Notes: generated by a model from the letters alone, not told the origin. A stretch of DNA of 56,716 nt from Leptolyngbyaceae cyanobacterium M33_DOE_097 (GCA_015296075.1 DVDV01000113.1:1-56716); one strand, 5' to 3'; counted from the first letter of the stretch, positions 23,414 through 33,222 are shown. Translations and numbers: made by a program.

Positions 23414-25405
23414 TTAGAACGGGATATCATCGTCATCTTCCTCGCTTTGGGTCGAGGCTTCCTCCACAACTTCCTCTAAGCCTGCACCCGTCGAAGGTGA
23501 GGTCGCTTTGGTGTCAGAGTCAAGATCCACAACTTTGCCTGCAAAAAAATCAGCCAACAGTTTCGCCGCAGAGGTCACTTCGTCTTCTTGCCAGCTATTT
23601 TCGGGGGGTGTGGCAAAGTTTTGGGGCGGCAACAACTCAGGCGGGATGTTCCCCACAGGGGGAGATGGCGCACCAGCATCAACCATAGGCGACTGAGGCG
23701 GTTCGCTTGATGGGCGCGGTTGGGGCGATCGCTCCGGGCTAGGAGTCGGTTTGACTGGCTTCGTCGGCGTCGAAGCAACCTGTCGCGCGGTTGGCGGTTC
23801 GGCTGGTGCTGGCTTCACATTGCCCGCTATCACTTCTAGGCTAATGCGAATGGGTGCCTCAAAAATCTGCTGAAACGCCGTCTCGACATTCGGTAGCTTG
23901 CTCTGGGCCATGCGATAAAGCGGCTGAGAGTTCACCCCAATCTGGGCAGTCTTACCATCAAAGCCCAATAAATGACACTGTTGCCGCACCATCACCTGTG
24001 TCGAAAACGGCTGAATCGCTTGAATAACCTGATGCCAAATCGTTTCTAAATCATCACTGGGGGCGGGTGGCTCAACCAACGGAGCTGCGGATTCTTCAGT
24101 TGGGGCGATCGCCGCTGGGGTCGTTGCCTCCTCTTCTACCTCAATCGGCTCTGGAGGAGCTGAGCCTTGAGCAGACACCGGGGCTGACTTCTGTACAACG
24201 GGGGGAGCCGCAACGGGCGCAGGTTTACTGACTGCCGCTGGGATGGGTGCAGGTTTGCTAACCGTGGCAGGAGCCGCAACGGCTGAATTGGTTGTAGTAA
24301 CTGGATGAGCCACCAATGCAGACGGTAACAAGCCCATCAGAGCAACTTCGAGCCAGAGACGCGGTTGGGTCGTGTGTTTGAGTTGCGTCTCACAACTGCG
24401 CAAATGTTGTTGTCCTGCCAAAATCGCAGTTGGACTCAACCCCTCCGCAAATTGGCAAAGCGCCTGCCAGGTCGGAGGCGTGAGTGCTACCAAATCGCCG
24501 CGCGCGGGGGCTGTTTTTGCAATCAACAAGTCCCGATAAAAGCTGGCTAAATTCTGCAAAACCACCATTGGTTCGCGACCCCGATCCATTAGGCGGCGCA
24601 CACTATCTAACAGAGTTTCTGGTTGGTCTTGCGCGATCGCCCCCAAAAGTTGCAACAAGTCTTGCTCAGGCACCGCACCAACTAAATGCCAGACCCGATC
24701 AATCGTGATTTCGCCTTCTAGTAGGCTGAGTTGATCCAACAAACTTTCGGCATCGCGCAGACCACCTTGAGACAGCTGCCCGATCAAAGTAATCGCCTCA
24801 TCAGTAATCGCGATCGCTTCTTTGTCAGCAATGTGACGCAAGTGCTGCACCATCGCATCGAGGGGAATGCGGCGAAAATCAAAGCGCTGACACCGGGAAA
24901 TAATGGTCGGTAGCACCCGTTGTGGATCCGTCGTTGCCAGCACAAACACGACGCGATCGGGGGGTTCTTCTAAGGTCTTGAGCAGCGCATTAAAAGCGGC
25001 TGTACTGAGCATGTGGCATTCGTCGATCGCGTAGACCTTATAACGGCACTGCACAGGTGCAAATTGTGCCCGCTCAATCAATTCACGAATGTTATCGACC
25101 CCCGTATTGCTGGCCGCGTCAATCTCAATTACATCAAGCGCCGAACCCGTTGTAATCGCGCGACAGACATCGCAAACACCACAGGGCTTAGCGGTCGGCT
25201 GATCTGCAGCCAGACAATTGAGCGACTTTGCCAAAATTCGCGCACTCGAAGTCTTCCCGGTTCCCCGCGCTCCGGTAAACAGGTAGGCAGGCGCAATCCG
25301 CTGTTGCTGCAAAGCGTTGGAGAGTGTTTGAGCGATCGCTTCTTGCCCCACCAATTCAGCAAAGGTTTGAGGACGATACTTATGGTGCAGCGGGATGTAA
25401 GTCAT
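23414..25405 (-). CDS. dnaX: DNA polymerase III subunit gamma/tau
   Basis: The clamp-loader ATPase (663 residues). P-loop GARGTGKT at 45-52, zinc-binding Cys C64/C75/C78/C81, Walker B with DECH at 128-131, and sensor-1 region (VFVLATTDP). The AAA+ and collar parts cover about 1-360. A Pro/Ala-rich linker (about 385-450, with repeated VSKPAP units) leads to a conserved cyanobacterial domain (ETIWHQVIQAIQPFSTQVMV, then DGKTAQIGVNSQPLYRMAQS) and a very acidic tail. Some cyanobacterial dnaX genes carry an intein at the ATPase core; this one has an uninterrupted frame. It is divergent from rnhA. Confidence 0.97.
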   Translation of the reverse strand: MTYIPLHHKYRPQTFAELVGQEAIAQTLSNALQQQRIAPAYLFTGARGTGKTSSARILAKSLNCLAADQPTAKPCGVCDVCRAITTGSALDVIEIDAASNTGVDNIRELIERAQFAPVQCRYKVYAIDECHMLSTAAFNALLKTLEEPPDRVVFVLATTDPQRVLPTIISRCQRFDFRRIPLDAMVQHLRHIADKEAIAITDEAITLIGQLSQGGLRDAESLLDQLSLLEGEITIDRVWHLVGAVPEQDLLQLLGAIAQDQPETLLDSVRRLMDRGREPMVVLQNLASFYRDLLIAKTAPARGDLVALTPPTWQALCQFAEGLSPTAILAGQQHLRSCETQLKHTTQPRLWLEVALMGLLPSALVAHPVTTTNSAVAAPATVSKPAPIPAAVSKPAPVAAPPVVQKSAPVSAQGSAPPEPIEVEEEATTPAAIAPTEESAAPLVEPPAPSDDLETIWHQVIQAIQPFSTQVMVRQQCHLLGFDGKTAQIGVNSQPLYRMAQSKLPNVETAFQQIFEAPIRISLEVIAGNVKPAPAEPPTARQVASTPTKPVKPTPSPERSPQPRPSSEPPQSPMVDAGAPSPPVGNIPPELLPPQNFATPPENSWQEDEVTSAAKLLADFFAGKVVDLDSDTKATSPSTGAGLEEVVEEASTQSEEDDDDIPF

Positions 25406-25707
25406 ACAGAGTTGCTCAGGTCTTGGCTCTTGCCGATGAAAGGTTATCAGAACAGATGATCTATTTTCGCTTAAAATAATCGGGTTGTTTTTAGCTGTAG
25501 CAATCCAATATGAATTGTTTCAGGGCTATGCGGCAACGAAAGACTCTCACAACTTTAATGATTTAGAACTGGAAATAACACAAGCATGCAAAGATTTAGC
25601 CCGACTTGAGCTATGCTTAGCCTCTGCTTCTCTACGCTACAGATGCAACGAAAGAAGCGGATCTATCCCTTGCGGCATGGCATCTAGCCTTACTGTAAAA
25701 CCATCAG
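25406..25707. other. Intergenic divergent promoter region
   Basis: 302 bases between dnaX (minus) and rnhA (plus), expected to contain both promoters. No other feature is recognised. Confidence 0.5.
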
Positions 25708-26322
25708 ATGACCGGAATGAACCCTCAACTCCAAACCGCGATCGCGGCTCTCAAGACGCTTCCCGAAGCCGACCAAACGGCGATCGCTACCATTATTCTG
25801 CAAGAAGTCACAAAACGCCAAAGTGTACCTGTCGCTGGTTCCCCCGACCGTCAATCAAGAACCATCAAAAGCATTTACACGGACGGAGCCTGTAGCGGCA
25901 ATCCGGGGCGCGGCGGCTGGGGGGTTGTGGTCTACTTTAGCGATGGCAGCATCTACGAAATTGGTGGCAAAGAGGCTCAAACCACCAATAATCGGATGGA
26001 ATTGCAAGCAGCGATCGCGGCACTAGAATTTTTGCAGCAAGCCAATCAAAAAGAACCCGTTGAACTTTACACCGACAGTGAATACGTCAAAAATGGCATC
26101 ACTAAATGGATCCACGGGTGGAAGAAAAAAGGTTGGAAGACCTCAACAGGAAAAGCTGTACTCAACCAAGATTTATGGGAAGAGTTGGATGCATTGAACC
26201 ATCCCCAAATACAGTGGCGCTATGTGCGTGGTCATGCAGGCAATATCGGCAACGAACGCTGCGACGAAATTGCTCGTGCCTTTGCGATCGGTAAAGTGCC
26301 CCAGCTCCAACAAGACACTTAG
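25708..26322 (+). CDS. rnhA: Ribonuclease HI with N-terminal extension
   Basis: Cleaves the RNA strand of RNA-DNA hybrids (R-loops, Okazaki primers). The 204 residues comprise a helical extension of about 50 and a complete RNase H domain. The catalytic carboxylates are D59 ([11 protein letters not shown]), E98 (NNRMELQ), D123 (YTDSEYV) and D186 (ERCDEIA), with the auxiliary H176 (RGHAGN). The basic-protrusion segment GWKKKGWKT is also present. The extension ([20 protein letters not shown]) has no named fold; it is not the RHBD domain of eukaryotic enzymes. Either the ATG at 25708 or the one three codons later could start it. Confidence 0.96.
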   Translation: MTGMNPQLQTAIAALKTLPEADQTAIATIILQEVTKRQSVPVAGSPDRQSRTIKSIYTDGACSGNPGRGGWGVVVYFSDGSIYEIGGKEAQTTNNRMELQAAIAALEFLQQANQKEPVELYTDSEYVKNGITKWIHGWKKKGWKTSTGKAVLNQDLWEELDALNHPQIQWRYVRGHAGNIGNERCDEIARAFAIGKVPQLQQDT

Positions 26323-26551
26323 CCCAGAAGCTTCAGAACAATTTCTGAGAAAACGCCAAACTACGTAACAAAAGATTTCAGTAAGTTGCGGTATCTTATT
26401 GGGTGTTTAGCTTCATAAAACAATTTAAACTTTAATTAGAAAAATACTAGAGTCCAGCTTCATGCCTGCTCTAGCTGTTTTCGTCTTCGTTGAAATGCTT
26501 TTTAGAACCTCCCTGAATTTACCCTCTTATGCTGGTGAGGTCACACGCATC

Positions 26552-26845
26552 ATGGACTTGCAAGCTTCTTCTCAAGCAGAGTTAACCGATAGCCTCCCCC
26601 GTGAAGTTCGAGTCAGTCAGTTACGTGACCTGGTTGACACCCTTCACATTGCCGACGAAATCGCTAGCAAAGGATATTTGATCACCAGTTCTGAATTAGC
26701 CGATTTAATGGATGTCAACGCCAGTGCTGTCACCAGTCGTGGCGACAATTGGGTGTGGCGTAATTGGCTCGTTTCACGCGTACGACGCGAGGGTAACCAA
26801 ATTCTTTGGCAACTAGAGCGGGTTGACCTAGTCTCTAGTCCCTGA
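26552..26845 (+). CDS. Small conserved protein with wHTH-like domain
   Basis: About 97 residues. The segment DEIASKGYLITSSELADLMD followed by VNASAVTSRGDNWVWRNWLV looks like a winged helix (helix, turn, recognition helix, then Trp-rich wing). It ends with a strand-like NQILWQLERVDLV. It is probably a small DNA-binding or adaptor protein of cyanobacteria; I cannot name it. The start is taken at the ATG at 26552, preceded by GGTGAGG; an ATG 30 codons upstream would add a hydrophobic stretch that looks unlike coding sequence. Function unknown. Confidence 0.65.
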   Translation: MDLQASSQAELTDSLPREVRVSQLRDLVDTLHIADEIASKGYLITSSELADLMDVNASAVTSRGDNWVWRNWLVSRVRREGNQILWQLERVDLVSSP

Positions 26846-27044
26846 GGAACACGAATTCAACAAGACCAGCATTTTGCTATCTAAAGGGCAAACGGAGGTA
26901 TAGCCTCGCGATGTGGCTGCGATGTGGCTGTACTCACACCCCGTCCAAAGTAAAGGTAAACAAGCGAAGTTGTCAGGCTTTGCATGGAAGAGTTAGCAGA
27001 GAACCAGGCAAGTCCAAGAGACACGGTTAATTTTGCTTCTAGAG

Positions 27045-27965
27045 TCATCCCTTTTCTGGTGGATGCACCTCATGCCAGTGACGCGCAATATCCACGCGAC
27101 GGCAGATCCACACGTGGTCATGCTTCTGCACATGGTCAAGAAAACGCATCAAGGCAGCAAACCGTCCGGGTCGCCCAACTAAGCGACAGTGAAGCCCAAC
27201 ACTCATCATTTTGGGAGCCGTTTCACCCTCAGCGTAAAGGGTATCGAAGGCATCCCGCAGGTAAGCAAAAAACTGATCACCGGAGTTAAACCCCTGACTC
27301 GTCGCAAATCGCATGTCATTGTTGTCGAGCGTATAGGGAATCACTAAATGCGGTGTGCCATACTCATGCACCCAATAGGGTAAGTCATCGGCATAGCTGT
27401 CAGCGTCGTACAAAAAGCCTCCCGCTTCAACCACTAACTTGCGAGTGTTAGGGCTGTTGCGTCCGGTATACCAACCGAGAGGACGGCTGCCTGTCACCTC
27501 AGTATGAATCGCGATCGCCTTTTCTAAATGCTCTCGTTCAACGGCTTCGGGGGTGTATTTGTAATCGATCCAACGGTAGCCATGACTGGCAATTTCCCAA
27601 TCGGCTGCTTTCATCGCAGCAACCGCTTCAGGATTACGAGCCAGAGCCATCGCAACGCCGTAGATCGTGATCGGCAATTGGCGCTCGGTAAACGCCCGAT
27701 AGATGCGCCAAAAACCAGAGCGACTGCCGTACTCATAGCACGACTCCATATTCATATGACGGATTCCGGCGAAGGGAGGTGCGCCCACAATCTCCGACAA
27801 AAAGGCTTCTGAGGCTTCGTCACCGTGCAGAATGCAGTTCTCACCACCTTCTTCGTAGTTGAGCACGATTTGGAGGGCAACTCGTGCCTGATTGGGCCAT
27901 TGGGGATGGGGAGGAGTACGACCATAACCAATTAAATCGCGGGGGTAGGATTCAAACGTGTTCAC
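27045..27965 (-). CDS. puuE: PuuE-type allantoinase / polysaccharide-deacetylase family protein
   Basis: A 306-residue NodB-fold protein that matches PuuE, the cofactor-independent allantoinase that opens allantoin to allantoate. The diagnostic start is DLIGYGRTPPHPQWPNQARV. Other conserved parts are LNYEEGGENCILHGDEASE, the EYGSRSGFWRI segment, EIASHGYRWIDY and GWYTGRNSPNTRKLV. The start is GTG. In other bacteria it sits with ureidoglycolate/urate genes (puuD and others), but none is adjacent here, so the substrate could differ. The flanking genes are unrelated. Confidence 0.85.
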   Translation of the reverse strand: MNTFESYPRDLIGYGRTPPHPQWPNQARVALQIVLNYEEGGENCILHGDEASEAFLSEIVGAPPFAGIRHMNMESCYEYGSRSGFWRIYRAFTERQLPITIYGVAMALARNPEAVAAMKAADWEIASHGYRWIDYKYTPEAVEREHLEKAIAIHTEVTGSRPLGWYTGRNSPNTRKLVVEAGGFLYDADSYADDLPYWVHEYGTPHLVIPYTLDNNDMRFATSQGFNSGDQFFAYLRDAFDTLYAEGETAPKMMSVGLHCRLVGRPGRFAALMRFLDHVQKHDHVWICRRVDIARHWHEVHPPEKG

Positions 27966-28181
27966 AGTGCTGACCCAATTTTTTTTCAGTTAGGACATTA
28001 CACCACAACTGCCCAAAAGCAAAGCAAGAGAATCGCTCAAATCCCTGGTAAGTCTGGATGCTGAGCGATCGCGACAAGTTGTTACATTGTCAAAAAATGC
28101 CGACATAAAAATTGCCGACTTTTCAGCTAAATGTAACAATAGATACAGAAATTACAAATTGCGCTTGTGGGGGATCAGGTG

Positions 28182-28589
28182 ATGAAATCACAGTGGCAAA
28201 ACTATCGAAACCTTGAGCAAATTGACAGCGAGATCGCGCCTCCCCCGGCGAAACAAACCCTTCTGAGTCGATTATTGAGCTATTTTTGGCGATCGCGGCT
28301 TAACCGCTACACTGAGCAGTTGTCAAGCGTCCGACAGATTGAACATTTAGAAGCGTGTTTTGCAGATCAACCTAAATCGTTGAAACAACACCTCCTTCGA
28401 CTCTGGCAGGTCTTACTTCAGCCGCTCTTTCACCGCGAGCAAAAACCAGCCAAGCCGCATGTTTGGCAAAGCAGAAGTTGGAACGGCGAAGATCGCTGGC
28501 ATGTGTATGACCCCATTTCTGGGCAAACGACAGTCCTACTATCTGAGCAAGACCTGCTGATTTGGCTCGAAAGCCATTCCTATCAATAG
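28182..28589 (+). CDS. Conserved hypothetical protein
   Basis: I do not recognise this 135-residue protein. It is basic and helical in the middle (SRLLSYFWRSRLNRYTEQLS), and its C-terminal 45 residues look like a small beta domain with Trp and Asp (NGEDRWHVYDPISGQTTVLL), ending in LLIWLESHS. It has no signal peptide or Cys motif. The ATG at 28182 is preferred to a GTG five codons upstream. It ends 4 bases before the 3' end of the convergent Pit gene. The C-terminal part may match a family of cyanobacterial unknowns. Confidence 0.65.
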   Translation: MKSQWQNYRNLEQIDSEIAPPPAKQTLLSRLLSYFWRSRLNRYTEQLSSVRQIEHLEACFADQPKSLKQHLLRLWQVLLQPLFHREQKPAKPHVWQSRSWNGEDRWHVYDPISGQTTVLLSEQDLLIWLESHSYQ

Positions 28590-28593
28590 TCCA

Positions 28594-29889
28594 TTAGCTT
28601 GTCCGACTCAACATAAACCGCAACAGCGAGAAAACCAGCGCACTCAAGCCTGCCGACACTGGAATGGTAACAAACCAGGCCATCACCACATTTCGCAGCG
28701 TGGCCAGTTTGAGCGATCGCCAGTTTTGCACCAACCCAATCCCCACAACACCCCCTACAAGCGCGTGCGACGTAGAGATTGGAAAACCCAGCCGCGAGGC
28801 AATCAGAACGGTGGTGGCTGTGGCTAGCTCGGCACAAAAACCAGCACTCGGAAGTAGGGCAATAATACCTTCACCAATTGTGGCAATCACGTTCTTACCC
28901 CAAACCGCTAAGCCGCTGACAATACCCACTCCGCCCAGCACTAAAAGCCAGTAGGGCACATCAACCCCGCTTATCGGCACTAAACCGGTGGTGTGGGTGT
29001 AGACAATCGCGGCTACAGGGGCGATCGCGTTGCCAACATCATTTGAACCGTGGGCAAAAGCAACCCCGCAGGCACTCACCAGTTGAAATCGGGCAAACAG
29101 TCGTTCTGTCAAAGCCTGAGCCGGTTGAGTCAAATTTTGGTAGGGAGGCACCGTTTCAAGCTGGTTAGCGGCAGCAAGACTCCGCCAGTTGGCCCAACTC
29201 AGCCCGATCGCAGCAAGACTACCCAGCAAAATCGGTAGATCATAAGCGGGTAGCAAATGACCCAGGCGATCGCCCAGCCAATTCGTTATCGGTTGGCTAA
29301 TGATGGGCAAGACAATCACACCAAACACTGCACAGAGAGCTGCACTTAACCAGGGAATCCATTCATTTAATCGGGTTAATGGCTCGGCTTGTGTCAGGAT
29401 ATTGCGGCGAATTAGCCAATAAAATGAGGCGGCTACTACCCCACTAACAAATGGCGTCACGACCCAGGTGAGAGAAATGGTGCTAAGGCTCTGCCAATTG
29501 ACCACTTGAGGGCTAATCGCAATTGCCCCAAAGCCCGCGATCGCACCGACCACTGCATGAGAAGACGAAACGGGCAAACCAAAAGCGGTGGCGACGTTAA
29601 GCCAGACACTACACGCGATCAAAACTGCCAACATGCCCAACACAAACAGATTGGGGTGTTCGATAAATGCCGCTGGGCTGACCACCCCCGTTGCCAGCTT
29701 TTGCGAAACGTTTTTGCCAAATAAAACAGCGCCCGTAAACTCCAGCACGCCCGCGATCGCTAAAGCTTGCCGCAATGTCACCGCTTTAGAACCAACGGAG
29801 GTGCCCATTGAATTAGCAACATCGTTGGCTCCTAAATTCCAGGCCAAGTAAAAGGCAAGTAGGCTAACAAAAACAAGCAGCAAGTCCAT
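28594..29889 (-). CDS. Inorganic phosphate transporter, Pit/Pho4 family
   Basis: A 431-residue inner-membrane permease that takes up phosphate, typically as a metal-phosphate complex with protons. The duplicated family signature is seen in both halves: GANDVANSMGTSVGSKAVT near residue 20, and GSNDVGNAIAPVAAI near residue 285. About ten hydrophobic helices are visible, and each half also has a PxSSSHA/PISTSHA motif (GLPVSSSHAVVGAI and GFPISTSHALVGGV). The start is the ATG at 29889, directly before the first helix; a GTG/ATG start 13 codons upstream would add a polar segment. Single gene with no PhoU-like partner next to it. Confidence 0.94.
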   Translation of the reverse strand: MDLLLVFVSLLAFYLAWNLGANDVANSMGTSVGSKAVTLRQALAIAGVLEFTGAVLFGKNVSQKLATGVVSPAAFIEHPNLFVLGMLAVLIACSVWLNVATAFGLPVSSSHAVVGAIAGFGAIAISPQVVNWQSLSTISLTWVVTPFVSGVVAASFYWLIRRNILTQAEPLTRLNEWIPWLSAALCAVFGVIVLPIISQPITNWLGDRLGHLLPAYDLPILLGSLAAIGLSWANWRSLAAANQLETVPPYQNLTQPAQALTERLFARFQLVSACGVAFAHGSNDVGNAIAPVAAIVYTHTTGLVPISGVDVPYWLLVLGGVGIVSGLAVWGKNVIATIGEGIIALLPSAGFCAELATATTVLIASRLGFPISTSHALVGGVVGIGLVQNWRSLKLATLRNVVMAWFVTIPVSAGLSALVFSLLRFMLSRTS

Positions 29890-30050
29890 TGTTCTAGTGA
29901 AATCTACTGAGCAGTCTAAGGGAATCAACCAAAGGGCGCAGCCACAGCATCAGTAGAAACACGACTTTGAGCAGATGCCTTCAGAGAGCTGCTTTAGGAA
30001 GATCAGAGACACAAAGAGATTCTTTCGTTTCGCACTTTTTCACAAAGATT

Positions 30051-30272
30051 ATGTTGAACCTACTGGCAGCAAGCGTTAAGCCCCTTACTTTAAACCGCAA
30101 AGTTTTAGAAACAGCTTATGAGCTTTATTTGGCAGCACCAGAGGCAGCGTACCCCATCATTAACCTGAGAGAGCTTTCTCAACGGACTGGGGCAAGTCTG
30201 TTGGAGTGTCGCAACGCGATCATTGAGGCCCACCACCACGGTCGCTTTCCACAGTGTGCCTTGGAGACTTAA
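30051..30272 (+). CDS. Small conserved hypothetical protein
   Basis: About 73 residues from the ATG at 30051. It is helical, with LNRKVLETAYELYLAAPEAA and the Leu-rich NLRELSQRTGASLLECRNAI, which resembles a small winged-helix or HTH. It has no membrane segment. It lies 87 bases upstream of the photolyase gene on the same strand and may be co-transcribed with it. Earlier in-frame starts add a Ser/Arg-rich stretch that looks noncoding. Function unknown; the modest length makes the call tentative. Confidence 0.6.
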   Translation: MLNLLAASVKPLTLNRKVLETAYELYLAAPEAAYPIINLRELSQRTGASLLECRNAIIEAHHHGRFPQCALET

Positions 30273-30359
30273 GCAATCCGCGATCGCGTTTGAGAAAGCG
30301 GCTTAAATGCAGGCTTTTGCGTTATCTTAATCCCGTTCGCGATCGGCTCAATTTTCACC

Positions 30360-31799
30360 ATGACAGATCTGATTCTTTTTTGGCACCGGCGAGACTTGCG
30401 CTTGCGTGATAACGCAGGTTTGGCGGCAGCACGGCAACGCAGCCCCAAGGTGATAGGCGTTTTTTGCCTTGATACCAACTTGCTAGAGCGCGATGACATC
30501 GCCCCCGCTCGCGTCACTTATATGATTGGCTGCCTGCAAGCCCTTGAGAAAAGTTATCGCGAAGCCGGGAGCCAACTTCTCTTTTTAAAGGGTGAGCCTG
30601 CAAAAGTTCCTGAACTGGCAAAAGCACTCAATGCAAAAGCTGTTTTTTGGAATCTGGATGTTGAGCCTTACTCTCAAGACCGCGATCGCTTCGTAAGAGA
30701 GTCGCTCCAGGCAGCAGGCATTGAGGTTGCCAATTTTTGGGATCAGTTGTTGCATGCACCAGAAGATATTCGAAGTGGGTCGGGCACTCCCTACACGGTC
30801 TACACCCCCTTTTGGAAGAACTGGAGCAATCAGAAAAAGGATGATCCCTATCCGATTCTAGAAGGGGCAAAAGGGCTAACCAGCGAAGAACTAGAGCAGG
30901 CCAAAGCAGTTGGCGTTTGCCCGCTACCGACTGCGAAAGAACTCGGCTTTGATTGGCAAAACCCACTGGTAATTGAACCAGGTGAACTCGCCGCTTATGA
31001 GAAATTAGAAGAGTTTTGTGACGGAGCGATCGCCGACTATCAGGAAAATCGCAACTTCCCATTTGTGAGTGGCACCTCACAGCTTAGTGCGGCACTGAAG
31101 TTTGGGGCGATCGGGGTGCGGACGGTGTGGGCCAAAACAGTCGAGCAAATGGAAGCCGCTCGCAGTGATGAGACGCGTGACAGTATTCGCGTGTGGCGGC
31201 AAGAATTGGCTTGGCGCGAGTTTTATCAGCACGTCATGTATTTCTTCCCAGAGTTAGCTCAAGGTCCCTACCGCACGCCGTTCAAAGATTTTCCCTGGCT
31301 AGATAATGATGAACACTTTGAGGCGTGGTGTGAAGGCCGTACGGGTTACCCCATTGTTGATGCAGCCATGCGACAGATGAATGAGATTGGCTGGATGCAT
31401 AACCGCTGCCGCATGATTGTCGCTAGCTTTCTGACCAAAGACCTGATCATCGACTGGCGCAAAGGCGAAAAGTATTTCATGCAAAAGCTAATTGATGGAG
31501 ACCTATCAGCTAACAATGGGGGCTGGCAGTGGAGTGCGTCCAGCGGCATGGATCCTAAACCTTTGCGTATCTTTAACCCGGCGAGTCAGGCGCAGAAGTT
31601 TGACAGCGAAGCAGAGTATATTCGCGAGTGGGTGCCAGAGCTACGCAGCCTCGACACCGAAGAATTAGTGACGGGTAAGATTTTGCCCCTCGATCGCGAT
31701 CGCTGTGGCTATCCACAACCGATTGTTGACCATAACCAGCGCCAAAAACAGTTCAAAGAGCTTTACAGCAAACAAAAAGCAAAAGCAGGTGAAAGCTAA
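30360..31799 (+). CDS. phrA: Deoxyribodipyrimidine photolyase (CPD, class I)
   Basis: Repairs cyclobutane pyrimidine dimers using blue light. The 479-residue protein has the N-terminal antenna domain (TDLILFWHRRDLRLRDNAGL) and the FAD-binding domain. The FAD-region motifs are intact: VWRQELAWREFYQHVMYFFP, then RTGYPIVDAAMRQMNEIGWM, HNRCRMIVASFLTKDLIIDW, then the NNGGWQWSASSGMD turn. Cyanobacterial enzymes of this group use 8-hydroxy-deazaflavin as the antenna; this protein probably does too, by family inference. The Trp positions expected for photoreduction are present. cruF follows 242 bases later. Confidence 0.96.
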   Translation: MTDLILFWHRRDLRLRDNAGLAAARQRSPKVIGVFCLDTNLLERDDIAPARVTYMIGCLQALEKSYREAGSQLLFLKGEPAKVPELAKALNAKAVFWNLDVEPYSQDRDRFVRESLQAAGIEVANFWDQLLHAPEDIRSGSGTPYTVYTPFWKNWSNQKKDDPYPILEGAKGLTSEELEQAKAVGVCPLPTAKELGFDWQNPLVIEPGELAAYEKLEEFCDGAIADYQENRNFPFVSGTSQLSAALKFGAIGVRTVWAKTVEQMEAARSDETRDSIRVWRQELAWREFYQHVMYFFPELAQGPYRTPFKDFPWLDNDEHFEAWCEGRTGYPIVDAAMRQMNEIGWMHNRCRMIVASFLTKDLIIDWRKGEKYFMQKLIDGDLSANNGGWQWSASSGMDPKPLRIFNPASQAQKFDSEAEYIREWVPELRSLDTEELVTGKILPLDRDRCGYPQPIVDHNQRQKQFKELYSKQKAKAGES

Positions 31800-32041
31800 A
31801 CATTCACCCGCAAAATTTGGTTTTTGAAGTGCCGAACACGTAATAGCCGACTGTAATCGATTATTCTTAGCGCTGAACGCAGCCAACAACGAGCCGATAC
31901 AATAACCTTTAACTAACACCCAAAAAATTGTTGATCACAAAAAATTTAAATTGCGATCATTGTTTCTTAATGTTTACAAAAGTTTGTAAACTTAAGGAAA
32001 GATTCAGTCTTATGCCAGTTTGCCTTCTGTAAGGAGTGTCT

Positions 32042-32971
32042 ATGAAGCCCCTAGTGACGATTGAGCGCTTCAGTTTATTTGGTCATGTAATGGCATTGTT
32101 TTTTGGGTTAGCAGGCTTGCTGCTAGTGCTACCTAATCCCGCGCTGATTGCGACGCTGCCGCCTTTTGGGCAAAGTTTGTTTGGTTGGAGTATGGCAGGC
32201 GGAGGGGTTGCATACATCCTGCTAGGGGCGATCGCGGTCGCACTTTATGCCCGTCGTGTTTTAGGAACTCAGTTGTGGCTCGGCTTTATGCTGCCTGCAA
32301 TCGGGTTGTCACTTTCAAGTGAGCTATTGGGCACCAGCACAGGTTTTCCCTTTGGGCATTACGGCTATCTCAATGGTCTCGGTTATAAGATTGCGGGCTT
32401 GGTGCCTTTCACCATTCCCTTATCGTGGTTTTATGTTGGCTTATCAACCTATGTCTTGGCCCGAGCCGGTCTAGAAAATCGGGGTGTTAAGGGTGTTGTT
32501 CGCGAGATTGGTGCGATCGCTCTGGGTGCTTTGCTGCTGACCGCGTGGGATTTTGTGCTTGACCCTGCAATGAGTCAAACCCCTTACCCCTTCTGGGAGT
32601 TTCAAGATCCGGGTGAGTTTTTTGGCATGCCCTATCGCAACTTGACCGGCTGGCTCGGCACCGGAGCGTTGTTTATGACTGTTGCATCGTTCTTCTGGCG
32701 TGGTAAAGATCTCAAGCTGACGCGATCGCAATTGACGCTGCCTCTGGTTGTCTACCTTGTGAATTTTGGCTTTGGTGCGGCAATTACTATCGCTCAGTTA
32801 GATGTACGCTACTGGATTCCGACGGCAATTAGCGTGGCGTTGGGCGTTGTACCCGCGATCGCCTTCTGGCTTTCGGCGAAGCCTGCCCTGCCTCCTGTAG
32901 TTGAAACCGCAAGTGCTTCACCAACCCTGAGTCCTCCAGAGGTGGCGACCGTTGCCGCTGCCACCAAGTAA
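32042..32971 (+). CDS. cruF: Carotenoid 1',2'-hydratase CruF
   Basis: A 309-residue membrane protein with about eight hydrophobic helices; it matches the bacterioruberin/CruF hydratase family. In cyanobacteria CruF adds water across the psi end of gamma-carotene on the way to myxol glycosides (myxoxanthophyll). Family-type segments are GTSTGFPFGHYGYLNGLGYK, PFTIPLSWFYVGLSTYVLAR, and AWDFVLDPAMS with FGMPYRNLTGWLGTGALF. The start is the ATG at 32042 with AAGGAG 5 bases upstream. cruG, which acts next in the pathway, lies 251 bases downstream on the same strand, and this pairing supports both calls. Lys, Thr and Ala fill the short soluble tail. Confidence 0.9.
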   Translation: MKPLVTIERFSLFGHVMALFFGLAGLLLVLPNPALIATLPPFGQSLFGWSMAGGGVAYILLGAIAVALYARRVLGTQLWLGFMLPAIGLSLSSELLGTSTGFPFGHYGYLNGLGYKIAGLVPFTIPLSWFYVGLSTYVLARAGLENRGVKGVVREIGAIALGALLLTAWDFVLDPAMSQTPYPFWEFQDPGEFFGMPYRNLTGWLGTGALFMTVASFFWRGKDLKLTRSQLTLPLVVYLVNFGFGAAITIAQLDVRYWIPTAISVALGVVPAIAFWLSAKPALPPVVETASASPTLSPPEVATVAAATK

Positions 32972-33108
32972 ATCAATTTAAAGAGTCTGCATTCGTTATC
33001 TGGCACTTTGCTCTGCTTCCTTCTCCCTAGGAGAGGGAAAATGAGGATTGGCCAGGTATCGTTTAACTGGAGTTTGGACTATTTCAGAAAATACACCACA
33101 TTTAGGAG

Positions 33109-33128
33109 GGGCGAACGGCCGTTCGCCC
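33109..33128. repeat. 20-bp perfect palindrome, family C
   Basis: GGGCGAACGGCCGTTCGCCC is its own reverse complement and is flanked by an AGGAG and a CTTACA. A partial copy, with a similar right half and a changed left half, lies at about 41511-41540. It lies between cruF and cruG. Confidence 0.85.
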
Positions 33129-33222
33129 TTACACATAGTGGGAAATGGCATTTAATCTAAAGTCCAAGTTTAAGCTTTCTAAGTTTTGTATTTGTCTATT
33201 CAGAGGGATTTGAGAGGGGACA

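Noticed and set aside
23414-25405. Possible intein or split in dnaX
   Set aside because: Some cyanobacterial dnaX genes carry an intein, but here the ATPase motifs run without interruption and the length is normal.
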